Origin: Alphaproteobacteria bacterium UBA1301
GTDB lineage: Bacteria; Pseudomonadota; Alphaproteobacteria; Micropepsales; Micropepsaceae
Assembly: GCA_002307725.1 (NCBI GenBank)
Contig: DBUB01000004.1
Coordinates: 124,001 to 188,000 of the forward strand
Length of the DNA: 64,000 bases
Reading direction: 5' to 3'
A program made the translations under genes and the position numbers. Position 1 is the first letter of the stretch. Every line of letters begins with the position of its first letter. Below, piece by piece: positions 41,636 through 50,550 of the stretch. The notes beneath the pieces were generated by a model, which worked only from the letters and a program-made list of their open reading frames with translations, was not told the DNA's origin and ran no database searches.

Positions 41636-43291
41636 CTACCGCGCAAACCTTTTGTATTTGATCTTGTGCGGCTGGTCGGCGTCGAGGCCAAGGCGGCGTT
41701 TTTTGTCGGCTTCGTAGTCCTGGAAATTGCCTTCGAACCATTCCACGTGGCTGTCGCCTTCGAACGCCAGCATGTGGGTGGCGAGGCGGTCCATGAACCA
41801 GCGATCATGGCTGATGATCATGGCGCAACCGGCGAATTCTTCCAGCGCCATTTCGAGCGCGCGCAGCGTCTCCACATCCAAATCGTTGGTCGGTTCGTCG
41901 AGCAGCAGCAGGTTGGCGCCCGACTTCAGCATCTTGGCCAGATGGACGCGATTGCGCTCGCCGCCCGAGAGCTGGCCGACCTTTTTCTGCTGGTCACCGC
42001 CCTTGAAGTTGAAGGCGCCGCAATAAGCGCGGCTGTTGATGGTGCGCTTGCCGAGTTCGAGCACGTCGAGACCGCCGGAAATTTCCTGCCACACGGTACT
42101 GTTGGGATCGAGGCTGTCGCGGCTCTGATCGACATAACCGAGCTGCACCGTCGAGCCGACTTTCAGCGTACCGGCATCAGGCTTTTCCTGACCAGTCAGC
42201 ATACGGAACAACGTCGTCTTGCCGGCGCCGTTGGGACCGATGACGCCGACGATGCCGCCCGGCGGCAGCTTGAATTCGACATTCTCGAACAACAGCTGGT
42301 CGCCATAGGCCTTGGCAATGCCGTCGGCTTCGACCACCAGATCGCCGAGGCGTTCGGCCACCGGAATGATGATCTGGGCCGGGCCGCTGCGCTGCTCGTT
42401 GGATTTGGAAACGAGGTCGTCATAGGCAGCGATACGGGCTTTCGATTTGGCCTGCCGCGCCTTGGGGCTTTGCTGAATCCATTCGCGTTCGCGCGCGATC
42501 GACTTCGCCTGCGCCTGTTCTTCCTGGCTCTCTTTGGTGAAGCGCTCTTCCTGCTCGATCAGGTATTTGGTGTAATTGCCTTCGTGCGGAATGCCTTTGC
42601 CGCGATCGAGTTCGAGAATCCAGCCGGTGACGTTGTCGAGGAAATAGCGATCGTGGGTGACCAGAATCACGCAGCCGGCGTATTCGCGCAACGTGCGTTC
42701 GAGCCAGCCGGTGGTTTCGGCGTCCAAATGGTTGGTCGGTTCGTCAAGCAGCAGAATGTCGGGCGCATCGAGCAAGAGACGGCAGAGCGCGACGCGGCGC
42801 TTTTCGCCGCCGGACAGCTTGATGACATCGGCACCCGCTTCGGGGCAACCGAGCGAATCCATCGCCTGGTCGATCTGGCTGTCGAGATCCCACAGACCTT
42901 TGGCCTCGATCTCGTCCTGCAGGGCAGACATTTCGTCGGCGGTTTCGTCGGTATAATTGTTGGCGATCTCGTTGTAGCGATCGACCAACGCCTGTTTGGG
43001 CGCGACGCCGAGCATCACATTGCCACGCACGTCGAGGCTGGGATCGAGCTGGGGTTCCTGCGGCAGATAACCGACGCGCACGCCGTCCGCCGCCCAGGCT
43101 TCGCCGGTGAACTCCTTGTCCATGCCGGCCATGATCTTCATCAGGGTCGACTTGCCGGAGCCGTTAACGCCGACGATGCCGATCTTGGCGCCGGGATAGA
43201 ACGACAGCCAAATGTCCTTCAGGACCTGTTTCCCACCGGGATAGGTCTTGGACATGCCCTTCATGTAGTAGACGAATTGCGGGCCGGCCAT
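41636..43291 (-). CDS. ettA: Energy-dependent translational throttle protein, ABC-F ATPase
   Basis: 551 residues. Two ABC domains: Walker A GVNGSGKST and GPNGAGKTT; signatures LSGGEKRRVALCRLLL and LSGGERNRVHLAKML; Walker B ILLLDEPTNHLDAETT and LLLLDEPTNDLDVETL. The P-site linker between them is rich in charged helices (ERFTKESQEEQAQAKSIAREREWIQ). EttA binds the ribosomal E site and gates the first peptide bond according to ATP/ADP. No membrane domain. Confidence 0.95.
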   Translation of the reverse strand: MAGPQFVYYMKGMSKTYPGGKQVLKDIWLSFYPGAKIGIVGVNGSGKSTLMKIMAGMDKEFTGEAWAADGVRVGYLPQEPQLDPSLDVRGNVMLGVAPKQALVDRYNEIANNYTDETADEMSALQDEIEAKGLWDLDSQIDQAMDSLGCPEAGADVIKLSGGEKRRVALCRLLLDAPDILLLDEPTNHLDAETTGWLERTLREYAGCVILVTHDRYFLDNVTGWILELDRGKGIPHEGNYTKYLIEQEERFTKESQEEQAQAKSIAREREWIQQSPKARQAKSKARIAAYDDLVSKSNEQRSGPAQIIIPVAERLGDLVVEADGIAKAYGDQLLFENVEFKLPPGGIVGVIGPNGAGKTTLFRMLTGQEKPDAGTLKVGSTVQLGYVDQSRDSLDPNSTVWQEISGGLDVLELGKRTINSRAYCGAFNFKGGDQQKKVGQLSGGERNRVHLAKMLKSGANLLLLDEPTNDLDVETLRALEMALEEFAGCAMIISHDRWFMDRLATHMLAFEGDSHVEWFEGNFQDYEADKKRRLGLDADQPHKIKYKRFAR

Positions 43292-43396
43292 CGGCTGTCC
43301 TTTCGGGGTGGGAAGTATGGGGTCGCGCGGGTTTTATCGGAGCGGCCGGATAACCGCAACCGCACTGGCGTCCGTCACGGCGACGGACCGTCCAAA

Positions 43397-44491
43397 TCAA
43401 AATTTGATCTTGGCTTTCGACAGCAACGACACCGAATCCCGTCCGGTGATGCCGCCGTAGTTCATCTGGTAGGAGGCGTTGGCCTGCAGCGCCACCGCGT
43501 CGCCAAAGAACTCGGTCTTGTAGCCGAGTTCGATGTCGGTCTCCTGGGCCATCGACGAGAGCAGCTTGTCGCGGCCGAAGAACTGCAATTCCTGGGATTT
43601 GTCGGCCGTCAGCGGCGCCCCAAAGTTCGGCGCCGGCTGCGCGAAGGTAACGCCGAACGCGTCGTTCTTCTTGAACAGGCCGTGCTTGGCGACCGCGACG
43701 CCGAACGATTCGGTGCGCAGAGCCGAGGCATTCGGCGAAACCGCACCGGGACGCAGAGCGAGCTGGGTCAGACCTTCGCTGTAACTGGCCGTCGTCACCC
43801 AGCCGCCGCCGAAGCTGACATGAGCGGTGACGCCCAAGGCTGCGGTGTGACCGCCGAGCGCCGGATTGACAAACCCGAGCACGCCGCCGCGTTCGCTCGC
43901 TTGCGACGCCGTCAGGTTGATGCCGCCCCAGCGGGCGAAATTCCAGGTCATGCCGGCAAGGACGGAATTGGTATAGCGGATATCGAACGGCAAGCGGCCA
44001 CCCATACCGGCGTAAGCATTGCGTGGGGTGATGAGATAGCGGTTGAGCCCCGGCGACGACGAGGCCTGGCCGAACGAGAGCGTCAGTCCCTCGGTCAGTT
44101 TGGCGTGGAGGCCCGTGTAGGTGCCGCCGCTCGAAATACCGGCATAGGGCGAACTGAGCGCGGCATTGGAATAGAACAGGCCGTCGAAGGCGTCGGCCCC
44201 TGGCGTATAGCGGTCGAGCAAGCGGGCGACATCGGCGTTGTAACCGGTATCAAGCGTCAAAAAATCATCGAGGACAAAAGCGCCGGTGACTTCATCCAGC
44301 GGGTTGCGCAGCACATTCGCAGGAATCGAAGCGGCCTCGGACAACACCACCGGCACGTCGAAGGAGGCGGCACCCCGGGACCCCGGAGCCGACAGGCCGG
44401 TCACGTCAACCGCCAGCGACGCGGAGGCAGTGGCCAGGACGACCATGCCCGCGACGGCCAGAAGCCCGCGGATTAACCAACTGCCCCTCAT
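43397..44491 (-). CDS. Outer-membrane beta-barrel protein, autotransporter-barrel-like
   Basis: About 364 residues from the ATG at 44491. A signal peptide (LLAVAGMVVLATASASLA) is followed by a short region and then amphipathic beta strands (LTEGLTLSFGQASSS, GGINLTASQASERGG, HTAALGVTAHVSFGGGWVTTASYSEGLTQLALRPG). The last strand ends in KAKIKF, a terminal phenylalanine as in BAM-assembled barrels. It resembles the C-terminal barrel of alphaproteobacterial serine-protease autotransporters, but no passenger or protease motif is present. Function unknown. Confidence 0.65.
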   Translation of the reverse strand: MRGSWLIRGLLAVAGMVVLATASASLAVDVTGLSAPGSRGAASFDVPVVLSEAASIPANVLRNPLDEVTGAFVLDDFLTLDTGYNADVARLLDRYTPGADAFDGLFYSNAALSSPYAGISSGGTYTGLHAKLTEGLTLSFGQASSSPGLNRYLITPRNAYAGMGGRLPFDIRYTNSVLAGMTWNFARWGGINLTASQASERGGVLGFVNPALGGHTAALGVTAHVSFGGGWVTTASYSEGLTQLALRPGAVSPNASALRTESFGVAVAKHGLFKKNDAFGVTFAQPAPNFGAPLTADKSQELQFFGRDKLLSSMAQETDIELGYKTEFFGDAVALQANASYQMNYGGITGRDSVSLLSKAKIKF

Positions 44492-45010
44492 GACACAGCG
44501 CACCAAATGCTCTCTTACAAGGCGCCCCAAATTTAGCAGATCAGTCCTTCCAATCTCAAAAGGTTTCCTTGGTTTTTCCGTGACTTCGCGGCAACAAGTG
44601 GCGATTCTTTTGGCCCAGCTCAGACCCTGTCTTAAACAATATGTAGTTAACCCCCGTGGCGTCCGCACCAGGCCGTTGTGGGCGAGACCACAAGCAGCGC
44701 CAATGCCTTTTGCACCACATAGTGGTTAATCCGGTACACACAACCGTAGGGAACGTGATTACCGATTCGCCGCCCCGGCGTTCCCCGCGATACCCGCTCC
44801 CGGCCCGTCGCGCGCAGTCACCTGCCCAAATCACATATTTCCTTGGTTGCGCCGCGCCGAGTAATTTAGGGTGCTGACGGCTGCGCCCACAGCGCGCTGT
44901 GGCAGCATATCCGGCTGCAATATTGAACTTTTCTCACTTAAGGTGGCTTTGGCACATAGACTTCCGTCGACGACTCTCTTTAATTTGATTCCCTGTTGGG
45001 GGCTTTGGTG
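44492..45010. other. Divergent gap upstream of barrel gene and second mlaA
   Basis: 519 bp with no convincing gene. It must contain promoters for both flanking genes. Scattered AT-rich hexamers and two CCTTGGTT strings (about 44571 and 44842) were seen, but no symmetric operator stood out. Confidence 0.4.
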
Positions 45011-45847
45011 GTGAACACACCGAAATTGAAGTCGGCATTTGTACTTGCTGTCTTGCTTGGAGGCTGCGCAGCCCCCAATGCGGATGGCATTTACGATCCC
45101 ATGGAAGGGGTCAACCGCAAGGTCTTCAACTTCAACCACGCCCTCGACAACCGCGCCGCCCTGCCGGCCGCGACCTATTACAAAAGCGCTCTGCCTGAAG
45201 GTGTCCGAACCGGAGTGCACAACTTCCTAGCGAATTTAAGCGTTCCGGTCGATCTCGCTAATGACGTCCTGCAAGGCGAGTTCACCCAGGCCGGTTATGC
45301 GGTCTGCCGCGTCAGCGTCAACACCACGGTCGGCTTGCTCGGGGTCCTGGATCCCGCCGCCGGCATGGGGTGCCCCGATCGCGACGAAGATTTCGGCCAG
45401 ACTCTGGGCGTTTACGGCGTACCCGGAGGACCTTATCTGGTGCTGCCGCTGCTCGGCTCGTCGCTGCCGCGCGATGCCGTCGGCAAGGTTTTCGTCGACC
45501 ACTATTTTAACCCGCTCGCCTATCTCAAGTACCGGGGCAAGTCCTACGTTGGGCTGGGCCAGAACGTGATTAAGTTGGTCGATCAGCGGTCACACGCCGT
45601 TAGTTCCTTGCGCGAGGTCGAGCGGAACAGCATCGACTATTACGCCGCGATGCGCCGGCTTTATGTCGAGCGCCGTAATACGGCGATCAAAAACGTGCCG
45701 CCTGAGTCGCTCACAACCCCGGCGATTGCCACGCTGGAACCTCCAGGCGTTAACCCGGCCGATAAAAGTGTGCCTGCGAACACACCTGTGGCACCGAATG
45801 ACAAGCTGGCCCCCGCCCCCCTCGCGCCGAACGCGCTGAGGCAGTAG
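45011..45847 (+). CDS. MlaA family lipoprotein (second copy, hopanoid-locus associated)
   Basis: 278 residues from a GTG at 45011; a GTG at 45008 is equally possible. Lipoprotein signal SAFVLAVLLGGC, then the MlaA core YDPMEGVNRKVFNFN, DLANDVLQGEFTQAGYAVCRVSVNTTVGLLGVLDPAAGMG, DEDFGQTLGVYGVPGGPYLVLPLLGSSLPRDAVG. It differs from the first copy by a ~50-residue Pro/Ala-rich tail after the core. It precedes hpnN by 39 bp on the same strand, so it is probably part of the hopanoid transport unit. Confidence 0.9.
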   Translation: MNTPKLKSAFVLAVLLGGCAAPNADGIYDPMEGVNRKVFNFNHALDNRAALPAATYYKSALPEGVRTGVHNFLANLSVPVDLANDVLQGEFTQAGYAVCRVSVNTTVGLLGVLDPAAGMGCPDRDEDFGQTLGVYGVPGGPYLVLPLLGSSLPRDAVGKVFVDHYFNPLAYLKYRGKSYVGLGQNVIKLVDQRSHAVSSLREVERNSIDYYAAMRRLYVERRNTAIKNVPPESLTTPAIATLEPPGVNPADKSVPANTPVAPNDKLAPAPLAPNALRQ

Positions 45848-45886
45848 AAGCCTTATCTGTCGAATCACTCTGTCGAAAGTTCCGCG

Positions 45887-48520
45887 ATGTCGGTCGTCGA
45901 ACACGTTGTCGCTTATTGTACCAAACACGCCCGCGCAATCGTCGCCGCCGGCCTCGTCGCTGCCGCTGGCGCGATGGTCTACACGGCTGGCAATTTCGCC
46001 ATGAACACCGACTCCGGCACGTTGATCTCGCCGGATCTGCCCTGGCAGAAGACCATGGCGCGCTTCGACAAGCTGTTCCCTCAGCGCAACAACTTGATCC
46101 TGGTGGTGATCGATGCGGCGGCCGCCGACCGTTCCAACTCGGCCGCCAATGCGCTCGCCGCCAAACTCGCCGCCGATCCAAAACAGTTCCCGGCAGTGCA
46201 CCGCCCCGACGGCGGTTCTTATTTCGAAAAGAATGGCCTGCTGTTCCTGCCCGAGAAATGCGTCAAGGACGCGATGGGCAAGCTGATCCAGGCGCAGCCT
46301 TTCCTAGGCGCGCTTTCGTCCGATCCCAGCCTGCGTGGCGTGATGACGTCGCTGTCGACGATGATGCTGGGCGTGAACAGCGGCCAGGCCAAACTCACCG
46401 ACATCGACGCACCGATGACCGCGTTTGCCGACACGCTCGGGAGGACCAATGCGGGCAAACCTGGCTACTTGTCGTGGCAAACGCTGTTTGCGTCCAGCCC
46501 CGATACCAACAAGGAATGCTCCTTCGCCCGCACCCGCACTTTCATCGAAGTCCAGCCGACGCTCGACTATTCCAGCCTGACGCCGGGCGATAAGGCGGAA
46601 CAAGCCATCCGCGCGGCGGCGCGCGCGCTGCATCTGACGCCCGACCGTGGCGTCAGCGTACGCCTCACCGGCCCGGTGCCGTTGTCGGACGAGGAATTCG
46701 CCAGCCTGGCGGAAAATGGCCCGCTGATGGGCCTTGTCATGTTCCTGGCGATCACCGTTTGCCTGTGGCTGGCGGTGCATTCGGCCCGCATCATCGTCTG
46801 CATTCTGGCGACGCTGGGCGTCGGCCTGACGCTGACGACGGCCCTTGGCCTCGTCTTCGTGCACGTCTTCAACATCATCTCGATCGCCTTCATCGCGCTG
46901 TTCGTCGGCCTCGGTGTCGATTTCGCCATCCAGTTCTCGGTGCGCTACCGCGCCGAGCGCCATGCCGTGGGCGATCTCTCCAAGGCGTTGACCTCGGCCG
47001 GTCGCGGCGTCGGCATTCCGCTGGCGCTCGCGGCGGCAGCGACGGCGGCCGGGTTCTTCTCCTTCATCCCGACCGATTACGTCGGCGTCGCCGAACTCGG
47101 CGTCATCGCCGGCCTCGGCATGGTGGTCGCATTCCTGCTCGCCATCACGTTCCTGCCTGCCCTCATCAAGCTGGTGAAACCGGCGGGCGAGGCCGAACGC
47201 GTCGGCTTTGTGCTCTTTGCCCCAGCCGACAAATATCTGCACGCCAAACGCAAGCAGGTTCTTATTATCGGCGGCGTGATTGGCATCGTCTGCATCATCG
47301 GCCAGATCGTGTTCCCACCGCAGTTCGACGCCAATCCGTTCGATCTTCGCAGCCCGAAGGTGGAGTCGATGTCGACCTTGAACGACTTGTTCAAGGACCC
47401 CGACACCTCGCCTAACACCATCGATGTGCTGGCGCCCAATCTCGCTGCCGCCGACAAGCTGGCGGACCAGATTTCCAAGCGGCCGCTAGTCGGCAACGTC
47501 TTGACGCTGACGACCTTCATTCCGCCCGATCAGCCCAAGAAGCTGGCGATCATCCAGGACACGGCCTTCCTGCTTGATTCCACAATCAATCCATTCGAGG
47601 TCAAGGCGCCGCCGACCGATGCCGAAACCGTCGCCAGCCTCAAAGCCGCCGCCACGGCGCTGCATGCAGCCGCCGACAAACAACCCAAGGGCAAACAAAC
47701 CGCCGACGTCAAGAAAGCGCGTACCGACGCGGTGCGACTCGCCCAGGCGCTCGATGTGCTGGCCAATGCGCCCGCCGCCAAACGTCAGGCCGCAACCGAG
47801 GCGCTGATTCCGGGCCTCAACGATCTCTTGGGCTCCTTGCGCAGCGCATTGCAGGCCGCCCCTGTCGACGTGCACACCATGCCGCCGGAACTGGTCGCCG
47901 AATGGGTTGCCAAAGACGGTACGGCGCGAATCTCGGTCTTCCCCAAGTCGAACGCCGCCGACAACAAGTCGATGAAGCGGTTCTCGAAGGACGTCATGGC
48001 GGTCGCGCCCAACGCCACCGGCACGCCGATCACCATCGAGGAATCCGGTCAGACCATCGTGCGGGCCTTCATCCAGGCGGGCATCTGGTCGTTCATCACG
48101 ATCTCGATTCTTCTGGCCTTGGTGCTGCGGCGCCGGCGCGACATCTTCATGACCATCATCCCGCTGGTGCTGACCATGGCGCTGACACTGACCACCTGCC
48201 GGGTGATCGGGCTGGAACTCAACTTTGCCAACATCATCGCCCTACCCTTGCTGTTCGGCATCGGGGTGGCGTTCAACATCTACTTTGTGGTCGCCTGGCG
48301 GGCGGGGGCGCAGAACCTTCTGCAATCGAGTCTGACGCGCGCGGTGTTGTTCAGCGCGCTAACGACGGCGTCGGGCTTCGGTTCGCTGATCCTCTCCAGC
48401 CATCCGGGCACGGCGAGCATGGGCATTCTGCTCATCATCTCGCTGGGCTGGACGCTGTTCACGACCCTGTTCTTCCTGCCCGCCCTTCTCGGCCCACCGC
48501 CGAAGAAGCTGCCGGGGTAA
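45887..48520 (+). CDS. hpnN: Hopanoid transporter HpnN, RND/MMPL family
   Basis: 877 residues. An N-terminal TM helix, a large periplasmic domain (MNTDSGTLISPDLPWQKTMARFDKLFP), then a five- or six-helix RND block (GLVMFLAITVCLWLAVHSARIIVCIL ... FVGLGVDFAIQFSVRYRAER), and the same plan repeated (FIQAGIWSFITISILLALVLRRRRD ... FNIYFVVAWRAGAQNLL). HpnN moves hopanoids to the outer membrane in Rhodopseudomonas and Burkholderia. Length, repeats and the hpn context all fit. Convergent with hpnM. Confidence 0.93.
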   Translation: MSVVEHVVAYCTKHARAIVAAGLVAAAGAMVYTAGNFAMNTDSGTLISPDLPWQKTMARFDKLFPQRNNLILVVIDAAAADRSNSAANALAAKLAADPKQFPAVHRPDGGSYFEKNGLLFLPEKCVKDAMGKLIQAQPFLGALSSDPSLRGVMTSLSTMMLGVNSGQAKLTDIDAPMTAFADTLGRTNAGKPGYLSWQTLFASSPDTNKECSFARTRTFIEVQPTLDYSSLTPGDKAEQAIRAAARALHLTPDRGVSVRLTGPVPLSDEEFASLAENGPLMGLVMFLAITVCLWLAVHSARIIVCILATLGVGLTLTTALGLVFVHVFNIISIAFIALFVGLGVDFAIQFSVRYRAERHAVGDLSKALTSAGRGVGIPLALAAAATAAGFFSFIPTDYVGVAELGVIAGLGMVVAFLLAITFLPALIKLVKPAGEAERVGFVLFAPADKYLHAKRKQVLIIGGVIGIVCIIGQIVFPPQFDANPFDLRSPKVESMSTLNDLFKDPDTSPNTIDVLAPNLAAADKLADQISKRPLVGNVLTLTTFIPPDQPKKLAIIQDTAFLLDSTINPFEVKAPPTDAETVASLKAAATALHAAADKQPKGKQTADVKKARTDAVRLAQALDVLANAPAAKRQAATEALIPGLNDLLGSLRSALQAAPVDVHTMPPELVAEWVAKDGTARISVFPKSNAADNKSMKRFSKDVMAVAPNATGTPITIEESGQTIVRAFIQAGIWSFITISILLALVLRRRRDIFMTIIPLVLTMALTLTTCRVIGLELNFANIIALPLLFGIGVAFNIYFVVAWRAGAQNLLQSSLTRAVLFSALTTASGFGSLILSSHPGTASMGILLIISLGWTLFTTLFFLPALLGPPPKKLPG

Positions 48521-48578
48521 CCGATGTCTTCCCCGGACGCGCCCTCGGTGATCTTTCCGCTTGGCACAGAGGCGCGAT

Positions 48579-48623
48579 CCGGGACCTACCCGGAAATCTG
48601 AGAGACATCTCAGTGGGTCCCGG
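48579..48623. repeat. Long stem-loop repeat between hpnN and hpnM
   Basis: CCGGGACCTAC (48579-48589) pairs with GTGGGTCCCGG (48613-48623) with one wobble, and an inner CTGAGA-GACA-TCTCAG caps it. The flanking GGCCGGGATGACA at about 48681-48693 has the right-end sequence of the CACCTGGGT repeat family. Confidence 0.7.
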
Positions 48624-48703
48624 CTCTGCGCGCGGCGACCAACACCACAGCTCAATTCCCAAAGTCATCGTGCAGCGCTTGGCCGGGATGACAATATCGA
48701 TAA

Positions 48704-48730
48704 CAAAAAAGCCCGCGTCGCCGCGGGCTC
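48704..48730 (-). terminator. Rho-independent terminator of hpnM
   Basis: AGCCCGCG (48710-48717) pairs with CGCGGGCT (48722-48729); on the minus strand it is followed by TTTTTTG. Confidence 0.85.
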
Positions 48731-48753
48731 ATTCGTTTCAGATTGCAACAAAT

Positions 48754-49365
48754 TCACTCCTTCATCAGCTTGTCGGCGAGGGTGTCGATTTTCTTTTGCA
48801 GCGCCGCGGCGCCACCGGATTGGACCGTCGCGCCGAAGTCGGAGCGCTGCTTGGCCATTTGACTGACGAAGCCGTTGAGATAGATGTCAATCACTTTCCA
48901 CGACGCACCGTTTTTGCGCATCAGATAGTTGAACGGAACGATTTCGGCTCCGGCGATCAATTTGGAGAACACCACCTTGTCGGCGTTGCGGTCCTTCGCG
49001 GCTGGCTCGACCACGAATTTTTCGCCATCGAAACTTTTGAAGTTGGCGGCATAGGAGGCGATGGTGTAGCGGCTGAGCGCCTTGATCAGGGCATCTTGAT
49101 CGGCCGGGCTCATGGTGTTCCACGCCGGGCCGACGGAAAGGCGCGTCATGCCGGGAAGGTCGAAGGTAGCTTCTGCCACCGGCTTCAACTTCTCATAGCG
49201 GCCTTTGATGCCGAGCGCCTTGCCCTGCTTCATGGTCGAGATCAGCGTGTCGTAAAACGATTGTACCGGCGCGACCGCCGGATCGGCAGCCTCGGCCTGC
49301 GCAACCGCACCCGCCGTCATCAGCGCCACGGCTAGCGATGCGGCCCGAAACCAACCCTTGATCAT
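48754..49365 (-). CDS. hpnM: Hopanoid-associated MlaC-like periplasmic protein HpnM
   Basis: 203 residues with a signal peptide (AASLAVALMTAGAVAQAEA). MlaC fold: PVQSFYDTLISTMKQGKALGIKGRYEKLKPVAEATFDLPGMTRLSVG, YAANFKSFDGEKFVV, then SWKVIDIYLNGFVSQMAKQRSDF. Shares the lipid-carrier plan of the mlaC at 39487 but is a distinct subgroup found with hpn genes. It would shuttle lipid, plausibly hopanoid, between HpnN or MlaA and the inner membrane. ispA lies 82 bp upstream on the same strand. Confidence 0.88.
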   Translation of the reverse strand: MIKGWFRAASLAVALMTAGAVAQAEAADPAVAPVQSFYDTLISTMKQGKALGIKGRYEKLKPVAEATFDLPGMTRLSVGPAWNTMSPADQDALIKALSRYTIASYAANFKSFDGEKFVVEPAAKDRNADKVVFSKLIAGAEIVPFNYLMRKNGASWKVIDIYLNGFVSQMAKQRSDFGATVQSGGAAALQKKIDTLADKLMKE

Positions 49366-49447
49366 CTTGAACCTCCTGCGCAGTGCCCGTCCGATAAGCC
49401 TACCAGTGTCGGCGGCTTTGTTGGCGGAATTATGAGTTAACCTTGCT

Positions 49448-50344
49448 TCAGGATTCCCGCGTCAGCAGGTACGGCAGCAAGTCCCTGAGCGCCGCCGCCC
49501 GCGCGCCGTAAGGTTCCAACGCCGCCAGCGCCCGGCCAGCAATTTTTTTTGCTTCGGCGCGCGCGCCTTCGATACCGTAAATTGAAACCAGAGTGGCCTT
49601 GCCGTGGTCCTGGTCTTTGCCAACGGCCTTGCCGGTCTTTTCCGCCGTGGACGTAACGTCCAAGAGATCGTCGGTGATCTGGAATACCAGCCCCATGTCG
49701 CGCGCGAAGGCCCTGAGGCGCGCCTGATGCTCGGAGCCCGCTTCGGCCAAAATCGCGCCGGCTTCGCAGGAAAATTCGAACAACTGGCCAGTCTTAAGCC
49801 GTTGCAGCAGCATCACATCTTCGGCGTCGAAGGTGCGCTCTGCTGCGACCATGTCGATCATCTGGCCGCCGATCATGCCGTTGGCGCCCGCTGCTTCGGC
49901 CAGCCGCGCGATTAGCTGGCAGCGCACCGCGGCGCTGGGGTGCGTTTCCGGATGGGCGAGAATCTCGAAAGCGATCGTAAGAAGGCCATCGCCCGCAAGA
50001 ATTGCGGTGGCTTCGTCGAACGCCTTATGGGTGGTGGGACGGCCGCGGCGGAGATCGTCATTGTCCATCGCCGGCAGATCGTCATGCACCAGCGAATAGG
50101 TGTGCAGGACCTCAATTGCGGCGGCGGTGCGGCGGGCGCGGGCATCAGCGACATCAAACAACCCGGCGCATTCGATGACCAGGAAGGGTCGCAGGCGCTT
50201 GCCGCCAGCGAAAATAGCGTAGCGCATCGCCTCGTGAATGCGGCTGTGCAGGCCGTGCGGCGGCGGTAAGACCCGTTCCAGAGTTGCTTCCGTTGCCTTG
50301 GCCGCCTTGTCCAAGGCCAGTGCGAGACCGCCCAGACTATTCAT
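49448..50344 (-). CDS. ispA: Polyprenyl synthetase (farnesyl diphosphate synthase type)
   Basis: 298 residues. It condenses isopentenyl and dimethylallyl diphosphates to farnesyl diphosphate. The first aspartate-rich motif is VHDDLPAMDNDDLRRGRPTTHKAFDE and the second is GLVFQITDDLLDVTSTAEKTGKAVGKD. AMRYAIFAGGKRLRPFLVIEC is the usual basic substrate motif. In this setting the product feeds squalene synthesis. Divergent from ispH across 206 bp. Confidence 0.93.
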   Translation of the reverse strand: MNSLGGLALALDKAAKATEATLERVLPPPHGLHSRIHEAMRYAIFAGGKRLRPFLVIECAGLFDVADARARRTAAAIEVLHTYSLVHDDLPAMDNDDLRRGRPTTHKAFDEATAILAGDGLLTIAFEILAHPETHPSAAVRCQLIARLAEAAGANGMIGGQMIDMVAAERTFDAEDVMLLQRLKTGQLFEFSCEAGAILAEAGSEHQARLRAFARDMGLVFQITDDLLDVTSTAEKTGKAVGKDQDHGKATLVSIYGIEGARAEAKKIAGRALAALEPYGARAAALRDLLPYLLTRES

Positions 50345-50550
50345 GGTGTTATCCTTTCCCCCACTGCCCCTAATTTGGCCCCCTCTCTAGCGTAATCCGG
50401 AAACCGTGCAACTGGTGTTGCAAGAAAACGATTGCGCCGGACAGCCACTTTCGGGAAACTGCCGGAAGGCGAGTAATAGCGAATTTCCCTTTACCATTTA
50501 GGGATTTAGCGTGCTAGACGGTGCAACTTATGTCACGGAGTCGAGGTCCC

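Noticed and set aside
41666..44476. 936-codon open frame on the plus strand opposite ettA and the barrel gene
   Set aside because: It crosses two well-supported minus-strand genes and their gap, has no motifs, and is the antisense frame that high third-position GC keeps open.
44492..45010. Search for tRNA or small RNA genes in the longest gap
   Set aside because: No cloverleaf or T-loop sequence could be found here or in the other gaps; only scattered short AT-rich strings.
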